This document shows positions 12,501 through 24,304 of a stretch of DNA of 64,000 nt, piece after piece. A program made the translations under genes and the position numbers. Source of the stretch: Paratrimastix pyriformis (Eukaryota > Preaxostyla > Paratrimastigidae). The stretch lies in assembly GCA_027972325.1 (NCBI GenBank), contig JAPMOS010000001.1, positions 839,001-903,000 on the forward strand, read 5' to 3'. Each line of letters starts with the position of its first letter. Positions within the stretch are counted from its first letter, which is position 1. The notes under the pieces are model-generated. The model was not told where the DNA came from. It ran no database searches and saw only the letters and a program-made list of their open reading frames with translations.

Positions 12501-14068
12501 ACTGGGTGCCGGCCGTCCGGGCGCGGCAGTACGTCCAGTTCAACATCACCGCCTTCGACCGGGACGGGAACCCCATCGCCTGCGGCGCCTACCCGGAGCT
12601 GCTGGTGCGGCTGTCGGTCCACGTGAGCGAGGTGCCCCGGGCCGAGGTCAGCCTCACCTGCGACCGGGCCGGGTTCCTGGTCTCCTTCCTGGCCCCGGCC
12701 GCTGCGGGCGGCTACGCGATCGAGATCGAGTACGACGGGGCGCCCCTGGCCGGCTCGCCCCACCCGTTGGCCGTCCTGCCGGGGCCCATCCACCCGCCCC
12801 ACGTGGCAGTGCTCTTCGCCGCCCCGCCACCCGCCGCCGCCGCCGCCAGAAACCGCAGCCCCCGGGGGAGTACACGAATCGCCTCGCTGGCGGCCGTCGG
12901 CGGCGCCTTCGCCAGTCGCGATGCCTGGGGCTTCCTCGAGGATGAGGACGGCGACGGCAGCGATGATGAAGCCGGGCCGGCTCTCCTCTGGGGCCCGGTG
13001 GAGGCGCTCCGTGCGGGTGCCGAGGCGTCCATCTGGGTGCGGGCCCGGGACCTCTACCAGAACATGGTCAACTGCTCGGCCGTCCCGCAGGAGCTAACCA
13101 ACTTCTCGTTGGCCTTCGAGGGGGCCGCCAACCTGACGGCCCGCTGCCAGGGGCCCCTGTTCGCCTTCTCCTTCGTGCCCCGGCTGGCCGCGGCCGCTGC
13201 CCCGCTCCGGCTTGCCTACCGGGGGATCTCCCTCGTCCAGAGCCATTCCTACGAGAGCCCCTGCCTGCTGGAGGTGCTTCCCGGGGGGCCCTCGGCTGCC
13301 CGCTCGGCCCTGGGGGCGCCCCCCCGTGACCTGGTGGCCGGCCGGCCGGCTGCCCTCCGGGTGCTGGTGGCCGACCAAGACGGCAACCCACTGCCCTGCC
13401 CCCACCCGGAGGTCGCCATCGAGGTGGCCCTCGAAGGCAGCCCGGCCCCGTTGCCGTCCCGCCTCGAGTGCTCCTCCGAAAAGGGGGCCGCCGGCCCCTT
13501 TGCGGTGTGGTTCACCCCGGCGGCCCCCGGCCCGGTGTCGCTCGAGGTGCGCCTCCGGGGGGCGGCCGACGATGGGTGGGTGCCCGTCCCGGGCTCTCCC
13601 GTGACCCTCGGGGTCAGCGCCCACTGCGCCACCGACGCCGACTGCCGGATGGAGGAGGACGCGGGTGCCCGCTGCGTGGGGGCCGACCCCGAGCAGCGCC
13701 GGTGCCAGTGCCTGGTGGGGCTGCCCGCCAACGGGACGGGCGGCCGCGAGTGCGCCTGCCCCCCCGAGGCCCCCTTCCGGTGCCTGCACACCCACGGGTG
13801 CGCCGAGAACAGCTACGACTGCGCCGAGCGGTGCCCCGACCTGGGGGCCCGCTTCCTGTGCTGGGACTCGACCTGCGCGGCCTCCTTCGCCGAGTGCCCC
13901 TGCCCGCCCGCCTTCCCGATCCGTTGCCCCGACGGCAACAACGTGGGCGGCCGCTGCGCCGCCAGTGCCGATCAGTGCGGAGCCGCGTGCAAAGGGCACC
14001 GCTGCTGGAACAGCCAGTGCGTCTCCACGGCCCTGGAGTGCCCCGCCCCACCTCATGCCCCGGTCTGC

Positions 14069-14128
<60 letters not shown>

Positions 14129-17100
14129 TGGTGCGGGCGTCCGCGTGGTGGCGTTTGTGGACGCGCCCCGGGTGGCGATGGCCCGTGGTCCATGTCCCGG
14201 GTGGCCGTTGATGTTGATGTTGATCTCAACGCCCGGGATGGGGGGGTGGGGGGACAGTATCGCTGCCCGAATGGCGGCGGGTTCGCCCAGTCGTCGGCCG
14301 CCTGCGAAGCGGCCACCCCCGAGGGCAAGGTGCGCTGCTGGGACAGGTCCGCCCGGTCACATGTGCACCGCCCGCCCGCCACTTTTCCCTTGCCCTCCCT
14401 CCATCCCTTCATTCCTCGTCGCATGGCGGTGCCGGCTCGCCGCCCCCTTAGCACGTACCGGAGCAACTGGGCGGCGTGCTCCTGCCCGCCCGAGGCCAGT
14501 CACCGGTGCCCCTCCGACCTGCGCTGCGTGGCCGACCTGGCCCTGTGCGCGGCCGCCTGCCCTGAGGGCCGCCCGGCCAAGTGCTGGGACGGCTCGTGCG
14601 CCCTCGACCTGACCGGCTGCCCCTGCCCTGCCGCCCGGCCCTTCCGCTGCCCCAGCGGGGGCTGTGTCCCGGCCCGGGCGGACTGCCCCGACCTGAACAA
14701 CGGCACCGCGGCCGCCAACCGGGCCGAGGGGGGCGGGCCCTACTGCCAGGGCAAGAGCCCCATCCTCTGCTGGGACATGACATGCGCGGCCGCCCCCGAG
14801 CTGTGCCCCTGCCGCCCCGACGCCCCCTACCGGTGCCCCTCCGGGGCTTGCAGGCGAAACCCGGCTTCATGCGCCCTGGGCCTGCTCTGCCCCGGTCTGT
14901 ACCACCCCCTGCCCGGCCGCTGTGGCTGGCCGTGGCTGGTGCTGTGGAAGCGATCCCCGGTGGCTCGGCTGGCGACCTGGGCGGGTCTCACCCGCTCCTC
15001 CCCGCCTCTGCTTTCTTCGTCCCCCCGCGGCCTCCCAGCCTCCTCCTCGAGCAGCGGGCGGGACCCCTGGACGGCCTACGAGGACTTCTGGCAGCTGTGC
15101 TGGGACGGCAGCTGCGCCCCCTCGTTCTACTCATGCCCCTGCCCTCCGACCCGCCCCTACCGATGCCCCGACCGCACCTGCGCCGGCAGCAGCGCGGCCT
15201 GTTCGGGGGCGACCGACGCCGATCTCTGCCCGCCCCCCGCCATCCGATGCAGTCCGTCCCCCCTCGGCATTGGCTTCGCACTTTTGTCCATACTCCCCAC
15301 GTACGTTCATCGGGCCCGTTCACCTTACCCCTCACCACCCCAGGCGACGGCACCTGCCGGGCCTCGAGCAGCGCGTGCCCCTCGCCCGTGATCTGCCCCC
15401 AGGGCCAGCTGCTCTGCCCGGGGTTGATCCTCTGCGTGGACTCGCTGGACCGCTGCCCGGCCGGGGCGGCGCCCGAGTGCCCCGAGGGGACCGGCCTCTG
15501 CTCGGACATGCAGACCTGCGCCCCCGCGCCCGCCCAGTGCCCCACCTCGCCCACCTGCAACATGCCCGTGGCCCCGCTCTTCTGTGCCACCAGCCGGCAG
15601 TGCGTCCCCGACCCGGCCGCCTGCCTGCCCGTCGAGCGGGAGGCCTGCCCCAGGGTCACCTGCAGCTACGGGCTCTGCGGCGACACCCTCGACCGGTGCC
15701 CCCAGGCCCTCGCCTGCCCGGCGGGGCTCCTCTGCCCCGATGGGGCCTGCCAGCCGACCCTGGCCCAGTGCAGCATGCCCCAGCACTGCCCCGGGTTTGC
15801 CCCCGTCCGGTGCGGCGACGGGACCTGCCAGACCAATGTCACCCGCTGCCTCACCCTGCCCTCGCCCTCGCCCTCGCCCTCGCCCTCGCCCCGCCCGTCG
15901 GTGGGCCCGGGGGCCACGGCCGTCATCTCGCTGGCCGTGGGGCTCCCGCTGGGAGCCGTGGCTCTGGGGGCGGCCGGGGTGGTGGCCGTGGTATTCTTCC
16001 GCCGGAGGCGCGCCGCCCCGCGACGGCTGGCCGTCGTGCCCTGCCCGTCGGCCCGTATGGCCACCCCCACGGACACCACCCCCACGCCTGGTGACCCACC
16101 CAAGGGGAACGACACCCAATCGCCGCCCCGCATGGCCACCACGTCGGCGTTCTCCGCCGCGGCGGCATCGGCACCATCATCGGCCCCATCGCCAGCCTCC
16201 TCTCGGAGCAGCCCCGATGCCATGGGCGACGCTCCCCGCCCCTGCCGCAGTGGCTGGATGGACGCGGGCCCCGATGAGCCGGCGGCCCCCCGCCCACGAG
16301 TGCTGGGGGGCGCCGGGGTGCCCCGGAGCGCCTCCTTCTCCCATGGCGGCGAGGCCGAGGCCGAGGCGGGCGGCGGGGGCATGCCGCCCCTCTTCGCAGC
16401 CATCGCCTCCTCCAACCTGCCCCGCTCGACGAGCCGCGAGCGCATCCCCGGCTCCGACGACCCGACCGGCTTCGGCCCGCAGGCGCTCCCGCCGCAGCAG
16501 CTGGACCAGCGGCACCTCGACGCGCCCCCAGACTCGTGCGGGACCGCCGGCCGCCCCGGCGGGCGCTTCCTGGTGCGCGTGCCGCCCTCGCCCATGTTGA
16601 TGGCGCCCCTCAGCCGCGGCGGCGGCCTCTCGGCGGCCAGGCTGTCCCGCCCCGCGGCCCTTGCAGACTGCTCCACCCCCGCCGCCAACGCCACCCCGGT
16701 CACCCCCGTCGCCTCGCAGATCCCAGGGGCTGCCCTCGGCGAGATGGAGGATCCCGTGCCCCCCGGACGCCTCCCCCTGCCGGCTCCGGCGGCCTTATTC
16801 GCCCCGCCCCCGCAGGAGGAGGAGGGCGACCGGTGGTTGACACGCGGCCCGTTCGGCGCCGCCCCGCCGATCCCCCGCCGATCCCCCCGCCGCCACCGTC
16901 GCCATCACAGCCGCCGGCCTCGCCGCTGCCTGCCGCTGCGTCGTCCTTGGCCCCTGATGCGCCCCCCACGGCCGTCTCGCCCCCGCCCCCGTCCCCCTCA
17001 CCAAGCACGCCCTCTCTGCCCGCGGCCGAGAGGATCTCACCCGCGTTGCCGCCCCAGCCTGCCCCCTGTGGCGGCGGTGGTGGTGACGAGGCCGCCATGC

Positions 17101-17999
17101 CCTCAGCGCCCAGTGTCCCCTCCGGCCCGGGTGCCGACCATCGGGCGACCTCCACCCCGCCCACCCCGCCCTCGTCCGCCGTCCCAGCCCGGCCCCGGCC
17201 CATCCGGCGCCTGCTGGCCCCCCCGTCCGCATCGGGGCTGCAGCCCTTCTCACGCCGCTGCAGCAGCGAGGCCCTCCGCACGGCGTCCCCAGCCGGTAGC
17301 CAGGCGTCGCCCTCCCCGCAGCCGGCCCCGTCCCCCGCCCCGCTCTCGCCATCCCCGTCCCTGACCCCGTCCCTGTCCCCCCCGGCTCCCCCCTCAGCGG
17401 CCTCGTCGGCCCCCTCGTCCCCGGCCTCGTCCCCCCGGACGCTGCGGCCCATCCTGCAGACCTACGTGCCCCCCGTGTCCCCGCCCCCTCTGGCCCCCTC
17501 GCCGGCGCCGCACTTTGTCCCGCCATCGCCGCCCCGGTCACCCATCCCGCTGGCCTGTTCGCGCAGCCCCCCGGGTGCTGCTCCGCCTGCGTCGGCCACC
17601 GCTGGGGACACCTCGGGGCGCCGCCAGGCCTACCCGGCTTCCCTGCTGGCCCCGGCCTACGGGGGCGGCGGCGGGGCGGCCGACTTCTCGCTGCCCATCC
17701 CGGCCGCAGCCCCGGCTGGGGGGCGGACCCCCTCGCCATCCATGATGGGAGACCCGGCCCACCAGGACTCGTTCTCCTCCTCGGCCAGCGAGGCCGACCT
17801 GTCCATCACCCTGTCCCGCTCCGGCAGCGCCCTCGGGGCCCCGGCGGTCCTTTCGTCTTCCTTGCCTGGGGACCACCCCCTGCGGGGCTGGGCCGAACCC
17901 GACGGGGCCGGCGCCACCGCGACCTCCGACCTCATCAGCACCCCGCCCCTACCGTCCCCTCGGCGCCCCATCCGGAGCCCATCTGCATGCCACCTCTAG
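1165..17999 (+). CDS. Giant surface receptor: beta-propeller, about 20 filamin-type repeats, Cys-rich stalk, one TM helix
   Basis: This is a multi-exon gene of about 17 kb. The N-terminus (from about 1172, after a possible acceptor tgacgcag) is a hydrophobic signal-like segment followed by propeller blades; one matches FG-GAP/integrin-alpha style (FGAAFALIPDRGQLAVSAPGW). From about 3,850 to 13,600 some 20 Ig-like repeats follow, each with a motif like ARDGYGNVISC and a GSP-x2-L-x-V end, as in filamins. From 13,617 to 15,860 comes a Cys-rich stalk. One membrane helix lies at about 15,911-15,998, followed by RRRR and a long Pro/Ser-rich cytosolic tail. Verified introns include 1964-1997, 3123-3519 and 3565-3587. 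It is probably an adhesion or recognition receptor; plant GEX2 is a distant analogue with extracellular filamin repeats. The true start codon is unresolved: the first in-frame start is TTG at 1165, so a short 5' exon is likely missing. A frame change near 16,850 is unexplained (intron or assembly indel). Confidence 0.85.
3133..3256. repeat. (CCACCG)n hexanucleotide tract in an intron
   Basis: About 20 perfect copies lie inside the 397-nt intron 3123-3519 of the filamin-repeat receptor. The same intron also holds a diverged CTCTGCACCC-like decamer array (about 3276-3450) and a 46-nt C run (3468-3513) just before the acceptor. Confidence 0.95.
3468..3513 (+). repeat. 46-nt uninterrupted C run before a splice acceptor
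   Basis: It lies 6 nt upstream of the acceptor at 3519 (ggccag) and so sits where a polypyrimidine tract would. Similar shorter runs in introns of the same gene lie near 3260, 4687, 6367, 8932 and 11610. Confidence 0.95.
13617..15860 (+). other. Cys-rich stalk of about 20 short three-cysteine modules
   Basis: Within the receptor gene, a module of about 20-25 residues recurs with the pattern [FYIL]-x-C-x(2-5)-G-x-C-x(6-8)-C. Two flavours alternate in the first half: RCPSGGC-type and CWDGSC-type. It loosely resembles LDL-receptor class A units but is shorter and lacks the acidic calcium box. Introns interrupt it at about 14063-14257, 14345-14451, 14906-15030 and 15250-15342. The spacing suggests a disulfide-rich stalk holding the filamin repeats away from the membrane. 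The domain family is not one I recognise. Confidence 0.6.
14068..14129. repeat. (CCCTGT)n hexanucleotide tract in an intron
   Basis: About ten copies follow directly after the donor GTCTG at 14063, in an intron within the Cys-rich stalk of the receptor. Confidence 0.9.
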
Positions 18000-19548
18000 G
18001 CTCCAGGCCTCGCCTCGGGCGCTCGGCTGCCCCCAGGTTTCGGCCCGCCTCTCGGCCCGTTTCTCCCCCGCGCTTCCCCTTCGGCTCGTCATGCAGAGGC
18101 AAACGGCTCGGTCTTCCCGCCCCCACCACCACCAGACCTCCGCCCCCGGTCCTGCTGGCGCGTCCCCCCTCTGGTCCCCCCGCGCCTCTTCTCTTGGTTG
18201 CCCATCATCGTGGTGGATGCGGAGTCCTCTCTGTAAATATGAAGCGCGTTTCTGTGTTGCGTGTGTCTGGAGCCCGCGGCGTGCGCTGCGCCGGCTTCTC
18301 TTTCTGTGGGAGATGCCATCTTTCTGGCCCACCCCCCGGAAGACTCCTTTCTGGATTTGTATCGGTTATCTGGATTGATTTTCTATTTCACTGCCCTTCT
18401 TGTTTGTTTTTACTTCTGTGGGAATTGAAGTGGTCGGGGACGGGGATGTCGTAAACTCGTACTGCAGTAAACAGTACCCTGTTTCTGGTGTCACGAAATA
18501 ATTCGACCCGCGCCTGTCCGGCAGATTTTCCCACACTGTTGTTGGCCGGAGGGTTACTTTGTTCAGCCCCCAAGGGACCGCACGTCAATGTGCACCTTGT
18601 ATTATGGGTCGTTGGGGTCGTTCCCTATCCTGCGCGTTGGTGGTTGAACGCTATATCGCATGACATGATGACCTTTTTCCCGGTCACCACTTGTGCGCCG
18701 ATTATCGTCGTTTGAGTTGGATAGGGAACCACCCGTGTCTTTTTGAAACCCCATATCATCGGGAGCAGCAGACCACTTGAAGGTTGTTTTCGACCCACCC
18801 GAGGCCAACTCACCTCCCCCGAAGGGGCCTTCGTCTGGTGTGTCGGGTTGCTCTTTCATTGGCCTCAGCCGCGACCTGCCCACTGGTTTCGACTCAGATG
18901 ACGACCATTTCCAAGCAGCCACAGCGCACATGACGAACGAGGTCTGCCTGCCTGCCTGGCCGTTCTCACCACTGCCCGCCATGGAGCGGCCGTCCCCGCG
19001 CTTTTGCTCGGCTTTTACAGGTCAGATTTGGCTCGCTCTCCCTCCTCCAAGTAGAGGAAGCCCTGAACCATTGACACGACCCTCTACGGTGCCCTTTTTT
19101 GATCTCACCGCGTGACGGTTGATTTCCGGTCTGGACCCTGCCTTGCCTTCCTCCCCGTAGGTCCCTTCATTGGCTCGCTCGTTCGTGTTCGGTCGTTGTT
19201 CTGTTGGACGCAAGTCCTGGCGGGCCCACCAACCCACACGAAGCTGGCCCGGCGGGCAGTGGTTCGAGCAGGCCAGCACATGGGGCAGGTCCGTCTGGAC
19301 GGAGAGGGTCGACTGACTTGATGCCCGAAAATTGGCTCTTTTACAAGGATTTCCGTTTTCATTTTTCTCTGGGTGACCGATGCCCCGAGCTCACTCTGTG
19401 CAGGAATCGAGCACCGTGCCCTTTTGACCGATGCTGTTCTGCGTGGGATTCACCCCTGCCATGGGCTCATTTGCGCGCTTGTGGGCGTTTTGATTCGCAG
19501 ATTGGAGTTCAACCATCGAAAGACAATTCCTCGACTGCCTCGGGCATC
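18000..19548. other. Unresolved stretch after the receptor gene
   Basis: It begins with the 3' flank of the receptor. An open - strand frame at 18602-18982 is hydrophilic and could hold one or more exons, and two more hydrophilic - strand frames lie at 19022-19362. I could not chain any of them with the intron rules seen elsewhere in the window. No RNA gene is recognisable. Base composition is near 50% GC, unlike the GC-rich gene bodies around it. Confidence 0.4.
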
Positions 19549-19830
19549 TCATTCGGCTGTTTCCTCGCCGGCAGCGCCCGAGTGCGCCCTTGTCGGCATT
19601 TTCGTCCTCCACCGGGTCGGCCCCAGGTCCCCGTCCCCATGCGCCAGCCCCTCGAGGGTGTCGATCCAGTCGGCCTCCTCCTCGGCCTTGGAGTCCTCGT
19701 CATCCTCCTAATTGCCCACCTCCTCCGGACAAGCCTCTTCGGCAGCCCTGGCTCCCCACCTCCGTCCGCGCTCCTGGTTGCTGCCGTCACTGTCGTTTTC
19801 TCCCCGATCGCATCATTCCCATGATTTGAT
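19549..19830 (-). CDS. Probable 3' end of a short acidic protein, unknown
   Basis: Two - strand blocks read as coding with G/C-ending codons. The downstream block (19707-19549) starts EDDEDSKAEEEADWIDTLEG and ends AAGEETAE at the stop 19549-19551. It joins the upstream block (from about 19830 to 19731, ending GLPKRL) if a 23-nt intron is removed at 19708-19730 (donor GTCCG, acceptor TTAG). Without splicing, the downstream frame is blocked by TAG at the acceptor. The intron size and donor match other introns in the window, which is the main support. The 5' end is not found and may lie upstream in 19830-20500. No family is recognised; the product would be strongly acidic. Confidence 0.35.
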
Positions 19831-20541
19831 CAACCCCTTCTCCTTGCTTGTTGTTTTCTATGGCCTTCTCCTCCTTTTCACTTTTGCGGAACCACAGCGG
19901 AGTCAGTGCGCTTTCCCTATTCGATGCACATGTTCCCCAAAAGCTCAAAAAGTGTCAAATTCGCCAGAAAAGTTTTACTAAACGGCATAAAGTCGGTCCC
20001 TATTGGTTCCGATGGTCTGGACCAACAGTTCGGTCCCTGGTTACCGACCTTGAATGCGCGATGTGGGCAGGGTTTTGTGAGACTGAAGAGATCTCTGACA
20101 ACGTTGCAGATGCTAAAATATGCAGCAGCAAGTCCCGGTGCAAATGGTCTCTCGATGCATAAACTGGGAGACAGGGCCAACGAAATAACATCTTCCGGGG
20201 AATGGTGGCCCCAAAAATCGTCGAGACAAGTACTGACGTCATTGAAAATAAACTGTGCGCTGTTTAGACGGGCTGTCAACTTTCGGAAAGCCGAAGGAGT
20301 TGACTGGATGGAGGGCTCCATGCGAAAGCACCCTCATCGAGCCCTTCCCGAATAGCCATGCCCGGTTCATTCGGCAGCTTGTTGGGTCTACTGTTCATAT
20401 CCGGTGTGACACCTCCGCCGGATCTGCTTTGCTGCAGGACGCTGTCTCTGAAAAAAAGCTCGCGGGCCGGCGGTCTTTAGCATCCCCGGTCAACCCGACT
20501 CTCTCCCGAGGAAGGATTCGGCGTTTCTCCGACCCCCGTCA
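19831..20541. other. AT-richer spacer upstream of the lipase gene
   Basis: Frames of about 130-150 codons are open on both strands (+ 19906-20355, - 19917-20321), but neither has a recognisable domain and they exclude each other. The stretch probably holds the promoter of the lipase gene and perhaps the 5' exons of the acidic - strand gene. Confidence 0.3.
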
Positions 20542-23500
20542 ATGGCCGACCAAAAGCAAGTTGAAAAGAAAGACCAGAAAAAGGACAACAAAAGTCCCAT
20601 GTTTGCCGCAGCAATCAAACAAATCGCCACAAAGACGGGCAATAAGACTCTGCTGGAAGTGGCTCGCTTGTTGACCTTAATGAACGACGATTTCCGCGAT
20701 TTGCTCTACTTTCGAGGAATTGTATCGCTTCTGCAGCTCAAGGAATATCTCTGCGAACCCTCATTGCCACGCCACCCACCACCCTTTTTCCCGAGCCCCC
20801 AGAGTCAGCTGATCTCCAAAGAGCAGCTTGCCATTGACTTACGGATGGTCACTTTCGCTGCTGCTGTCTATGGCTGGGCAGTCTGTTGCACTTTCTCTCC
20901 TCTCCACTCTCACAACTCGCCCCAGTATCTCTATTATTTCTCACGAATCCCTCATGAAGCCCTATCAACCACTGCTCAGGTGGTAACACAGGGGCTCGTC
21001 ACCGACAGAATCGATCGGCAGGCCTTCATTGCGCACACGCACATTGACCCGTCTGTGGTGCGGCGAGGACTCTGCTTGATTGAAATGTGTTTTCAGAGCG
21101 GATCTCTTGGTCGCAGAGTTCTCTGAATGTTCCTATCGGTGCCGTCCCTATTGTATTGTTCTGGACCGTGTCCAGAACAGCATGATTCTCACTATCCGGT
21201 CTGATGCGAAACCATCCACACCACCCACTCATGATTTCAACCAGGGGAACGCAGGCATTCAGTGATGCCATCACAGATGCCATTGCCTCGTACGTCCCAT
21301 TCGAGGCGCGCTTCCCCGTTCGCACTCCCACTGGCCAAGAGGGTCTGCCCCCATCCGAATCCAAATGCAGCCTAATCTGCCCTTGTAGCGGCGTTCGTCG
21401 ATGTCTCCGAGGAGGATCTCAAACCCAGCTTCCTCGAATGCCCCCCCTCTTCGGCAAGCCCCGCCGCCACCCCGACCAGCACAACCACAACCACGGCCGC
21501 AGCCGCCGCTGCTGCTGCTGCCGCCACAACCACGCCAGCGACTCCCACTCCCCTTGTGTCCGAGCAGACAACCAGCAAAGGCCCTGAGGGCGGCGAGGGC
21601 CTGCCGCCCCCGGGGGCTGCCGACGACGCTAACTGGCGGACCGTGCGGGGGCTGGCCCACATGGGGATGCTCGAGTCGGCCCAGCACATGTACAAGCTGT
21701 GTATGCCCAAGGTCTTCGAGCTCATGCGCAAGCACGGCGTGACCAAACTCAACATCGTGGGCCATTCGCTCGGGTCTGGCCGTCCCAGCCGCCATCCTGG
21801 ACTCCCTCACGCCCTTGGTTTGTCCCGGCCCGCAGGGCTGGCGTGGCCGCCTTGCTGACCATGATTTGCATTGAGCCCGCCATCCGTCTTGGTCCGCCCC
21901 CCAACACATCCCTCCCCTCCTCTTTCGCGTCCGCTTCGTCCCCTTCACACTCTCCTTGTTCCACCGGTGGCCCGGGCGACTGCAGGGTACACCATCCAGG
22001 GACATGCTGTCGCATGTCCCTCTGTGGCCAGCTTGAACCTCGCCGTGGCCTCGATGCCCTATCTGCGCGCTTTTGCCTACCACCATGTCCGTCTGCCCTG
22101 CTGCCGTCGTGGCGGGAGTGCGCGGATCGAGCGCAGATGCCTGCTCGGCCTGCCCCAACCCCGCGTCACCGTTGCTCACCGTTCCCATTTGCTCGCTGGT
22201 GTCCCTCATCCCGGTACCCTCCGTCCCCCCCCCCCCCCCCCCCCCCCCCCAAATCCCTGTTTCCACACCCACGCGGGGCTGCGGCAGGATATCATCCCGC
22301 GGCTGACCATCGGCACCGTCAAGGACCTCAGCAAAATCGTCTGTGTCACCCCCACCCCTCATTCAGTACCCACCCGACGACGTGCGCTTTCGGCATCTTG
22401 GGATGAATCGTTTTGCCAGCTGCCGCTCATGGTGCCACTTTCCCCTGTGGGGCGTCCCCTGTCAGATTGCGCACAAGTCACAGGAGGGCGGCGCGTGGCG
22501 GGCCCTCTTCGGGGTGATCCGCGGGTCGATGCCGCGCAAGATGCTCGAGTCGCTCTTCGCCTCGCCCCCCCACGAGCCCCCGCCCACGCCCCTCCGCCCC
22601 GAGGAACGCTTCCCCAAGCTCTACGTCCCCGGTCCGCTCGCGCGGCCGCCCCCACTCTCGTTCTTGTTCCCAATCTCCCTCTCCCCGCAGTCGTGCCGAC
22701 TTTCTGTGCTTGCACTGCCTGGGCATGGCTGGCCGACCACTTGGTCATCCTCCCATCGGCCCGGTTTGTGGGGCGGGGCGGGGCGGGATGGGGCCAGGGG
22801 TTTGCGTCTTCCTGGAGCCGATCGTGGTCCGCCAGCAGCCGGCCACCTGGGAAGCGACCGGGGATCTGGTCCCCGTGGGCCGCACCGTGCCCGTGCTGCC
22901 CCCCAGCGCGCCCGGAACCACCCCTTCCCCGAGCGCCTCTGGGTCCCCGGCCCCGGGCGCCGCCCCGGCAACTGCGACCCCCGCCACGGGTGGATGGAAG
23001 TTCCCGTGGATCAAGGGTCCGCTGCCGCGACCTCACCTCTGCATCCCGTCGGGGTTCCTTGGCTGGCTGCTCCGCATGCTCGCTGCCTCCCCCACTCCGC
23101 CCTCTCCTCCGTCATCTCCGATCCTCTCCACCCGCAGCCCCGGCCTCGAGCCACAAGAATGGCGCCATCGCGGCGGCGGCGGCGGCGGCGGCGGTTCCGG
23201 TGTTCCCGTACCGGGTGCGGCCCCTCGAGGGCCAGACGCCCCCGCCCTACGCCTACCTGTACGCCTACACCAACATGGACCCCAAGTACGCCGCCGCGGC
23301 CTCCGCCACTTCGCCCGCCGCGACCGCCGCCAGCACCCCCAGCGGGCCGCCCACCCCCACTACGACGGGCGCCGAGTGGGCGGCCAACCCCGAGGAGCTG
23401 GCGGCCATGCTGCGCCAGGTGCACGTCCAGGTTGCCGACTGGGAGCTCGACGAGGCCTCGTCCGTCTCGACCTCCACCAGCAGCGAGGCCCCCAGCCACA

Positions 23501-24304
23501 TGCTGCCCGGGGGCGACGAGCCCGACCTGGTGCTGCCCCCCGATGTGGCGGCCTTCCTGCGGGAGGGGCAGACTCCCCCGGCCTCCCTCGCCGAGCGGAC
23601 GCCGCCCCCCTCGCCCCGCGAGCAGACCACCCTGTCCCTGGTCACCCCGCCCCGCTCGCCCGAGCGGTCCATGACCCCACCGCCGCCCACGCCCCCCAAG
23701 ACGCACGACTTCTTCTATCGGGCCCGGGTCAAGGTCACCCCCCCCCCCCCCCCCCCCCCCCCCACCGCGCGCGCATCTCATCCGCCGTGCCCCTCCGCCA
23801 CCCGCCACCCCTCCGCCACCTTCCAAACCTGCGCATGGCTCGCCTCCTCTCACGGCTCGCTGTGTCTGCTGTTGGTCCTCGGGGGATGGCGGCCGGGTGG
23901 GGGGATGCTGGCGACTGGGGCCGCTGCAGGACCGCAACTGCCGGGGCGGGAACTTTGTCTGCTCGGTGGTGCACCCGGACTACTTCACGGAGGTGGTCCT
24001 GGAGATGGACTTCTTCCACAGCCACCTGCCCTTCAACTACGAGAACGCCCTGCGCCACCTCATCGGCGCCATCGACCCGGCCGCCCCCGAGGAGCCGCCC
24101 CGGCCCACCTCGCTGGCCTCCGTCTTCGGTGGGGGCGCCGCCGCCGCCACCGCCACCGCTGCGACCACCACTCCTGCCGCCCCCGCCGCCCCCGGGAGTG
24201 CGGGCTCGGCCACCCCACCCGCAGCAGCGTCCGCCCTTGCGTCCCCGGCCGCAGGGGTGCCGGCAGCCTCCTCGGACGAGCCGCCCGTCCTTCGGAGGCG
24301 GTAA
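20542..24304 (+). CDS. Class 3 lipase, sn-1 diacylglycerol lipase-like
   Basis: A predicted serine hydrolase of about 864 residues. Exons close in frame: 20542-20880, 20926-21050, 21097-21198, 21245-21342, 21389-21773, 21836-21891, 21986-22086, 22288-22338, 22484-22631, 22798-23016, 23138-23733, 23930-24304 (the start of exon 9 could also be 22464). All 11 donors start GTC. The fold markers are in order: ILTIRGTQAFSDAITDAIA, then the nucleophile elbow GHSLGAGVAALL (Ser codon 21766-21768), the aspartate in DIIPRLTIGTVKDL (22288-22290), and the histidine in FHSHLPFNYENAL (24023-24025). The D-x2-PR and H-LP contexts match animal DAGL enzymes, which release 2-arachidonoylglycerol from diacylglycerol. 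Unlike those, there are no N-terminal membrane helices, so it is probably soluble or peripheral. Low-complexity Ala/Thr/Pro insertions flank the core. Confidence 0.88.

Noticed and set aside
16833-16912. A GTGGT...CACAG intron to explain the frame change in the receptor tail
   Set aside because: The donor would break the GTC rule, and nearby C/G-rich repeats make an assembly indel equally likely, so I left it unresolved.
18602-18982. 127-codon - strand frame as a full gene
   Set aside because: It could not be chained with GTC-type introns, has no recognisable domain and overlaps alternative frames; described only as unresolved.
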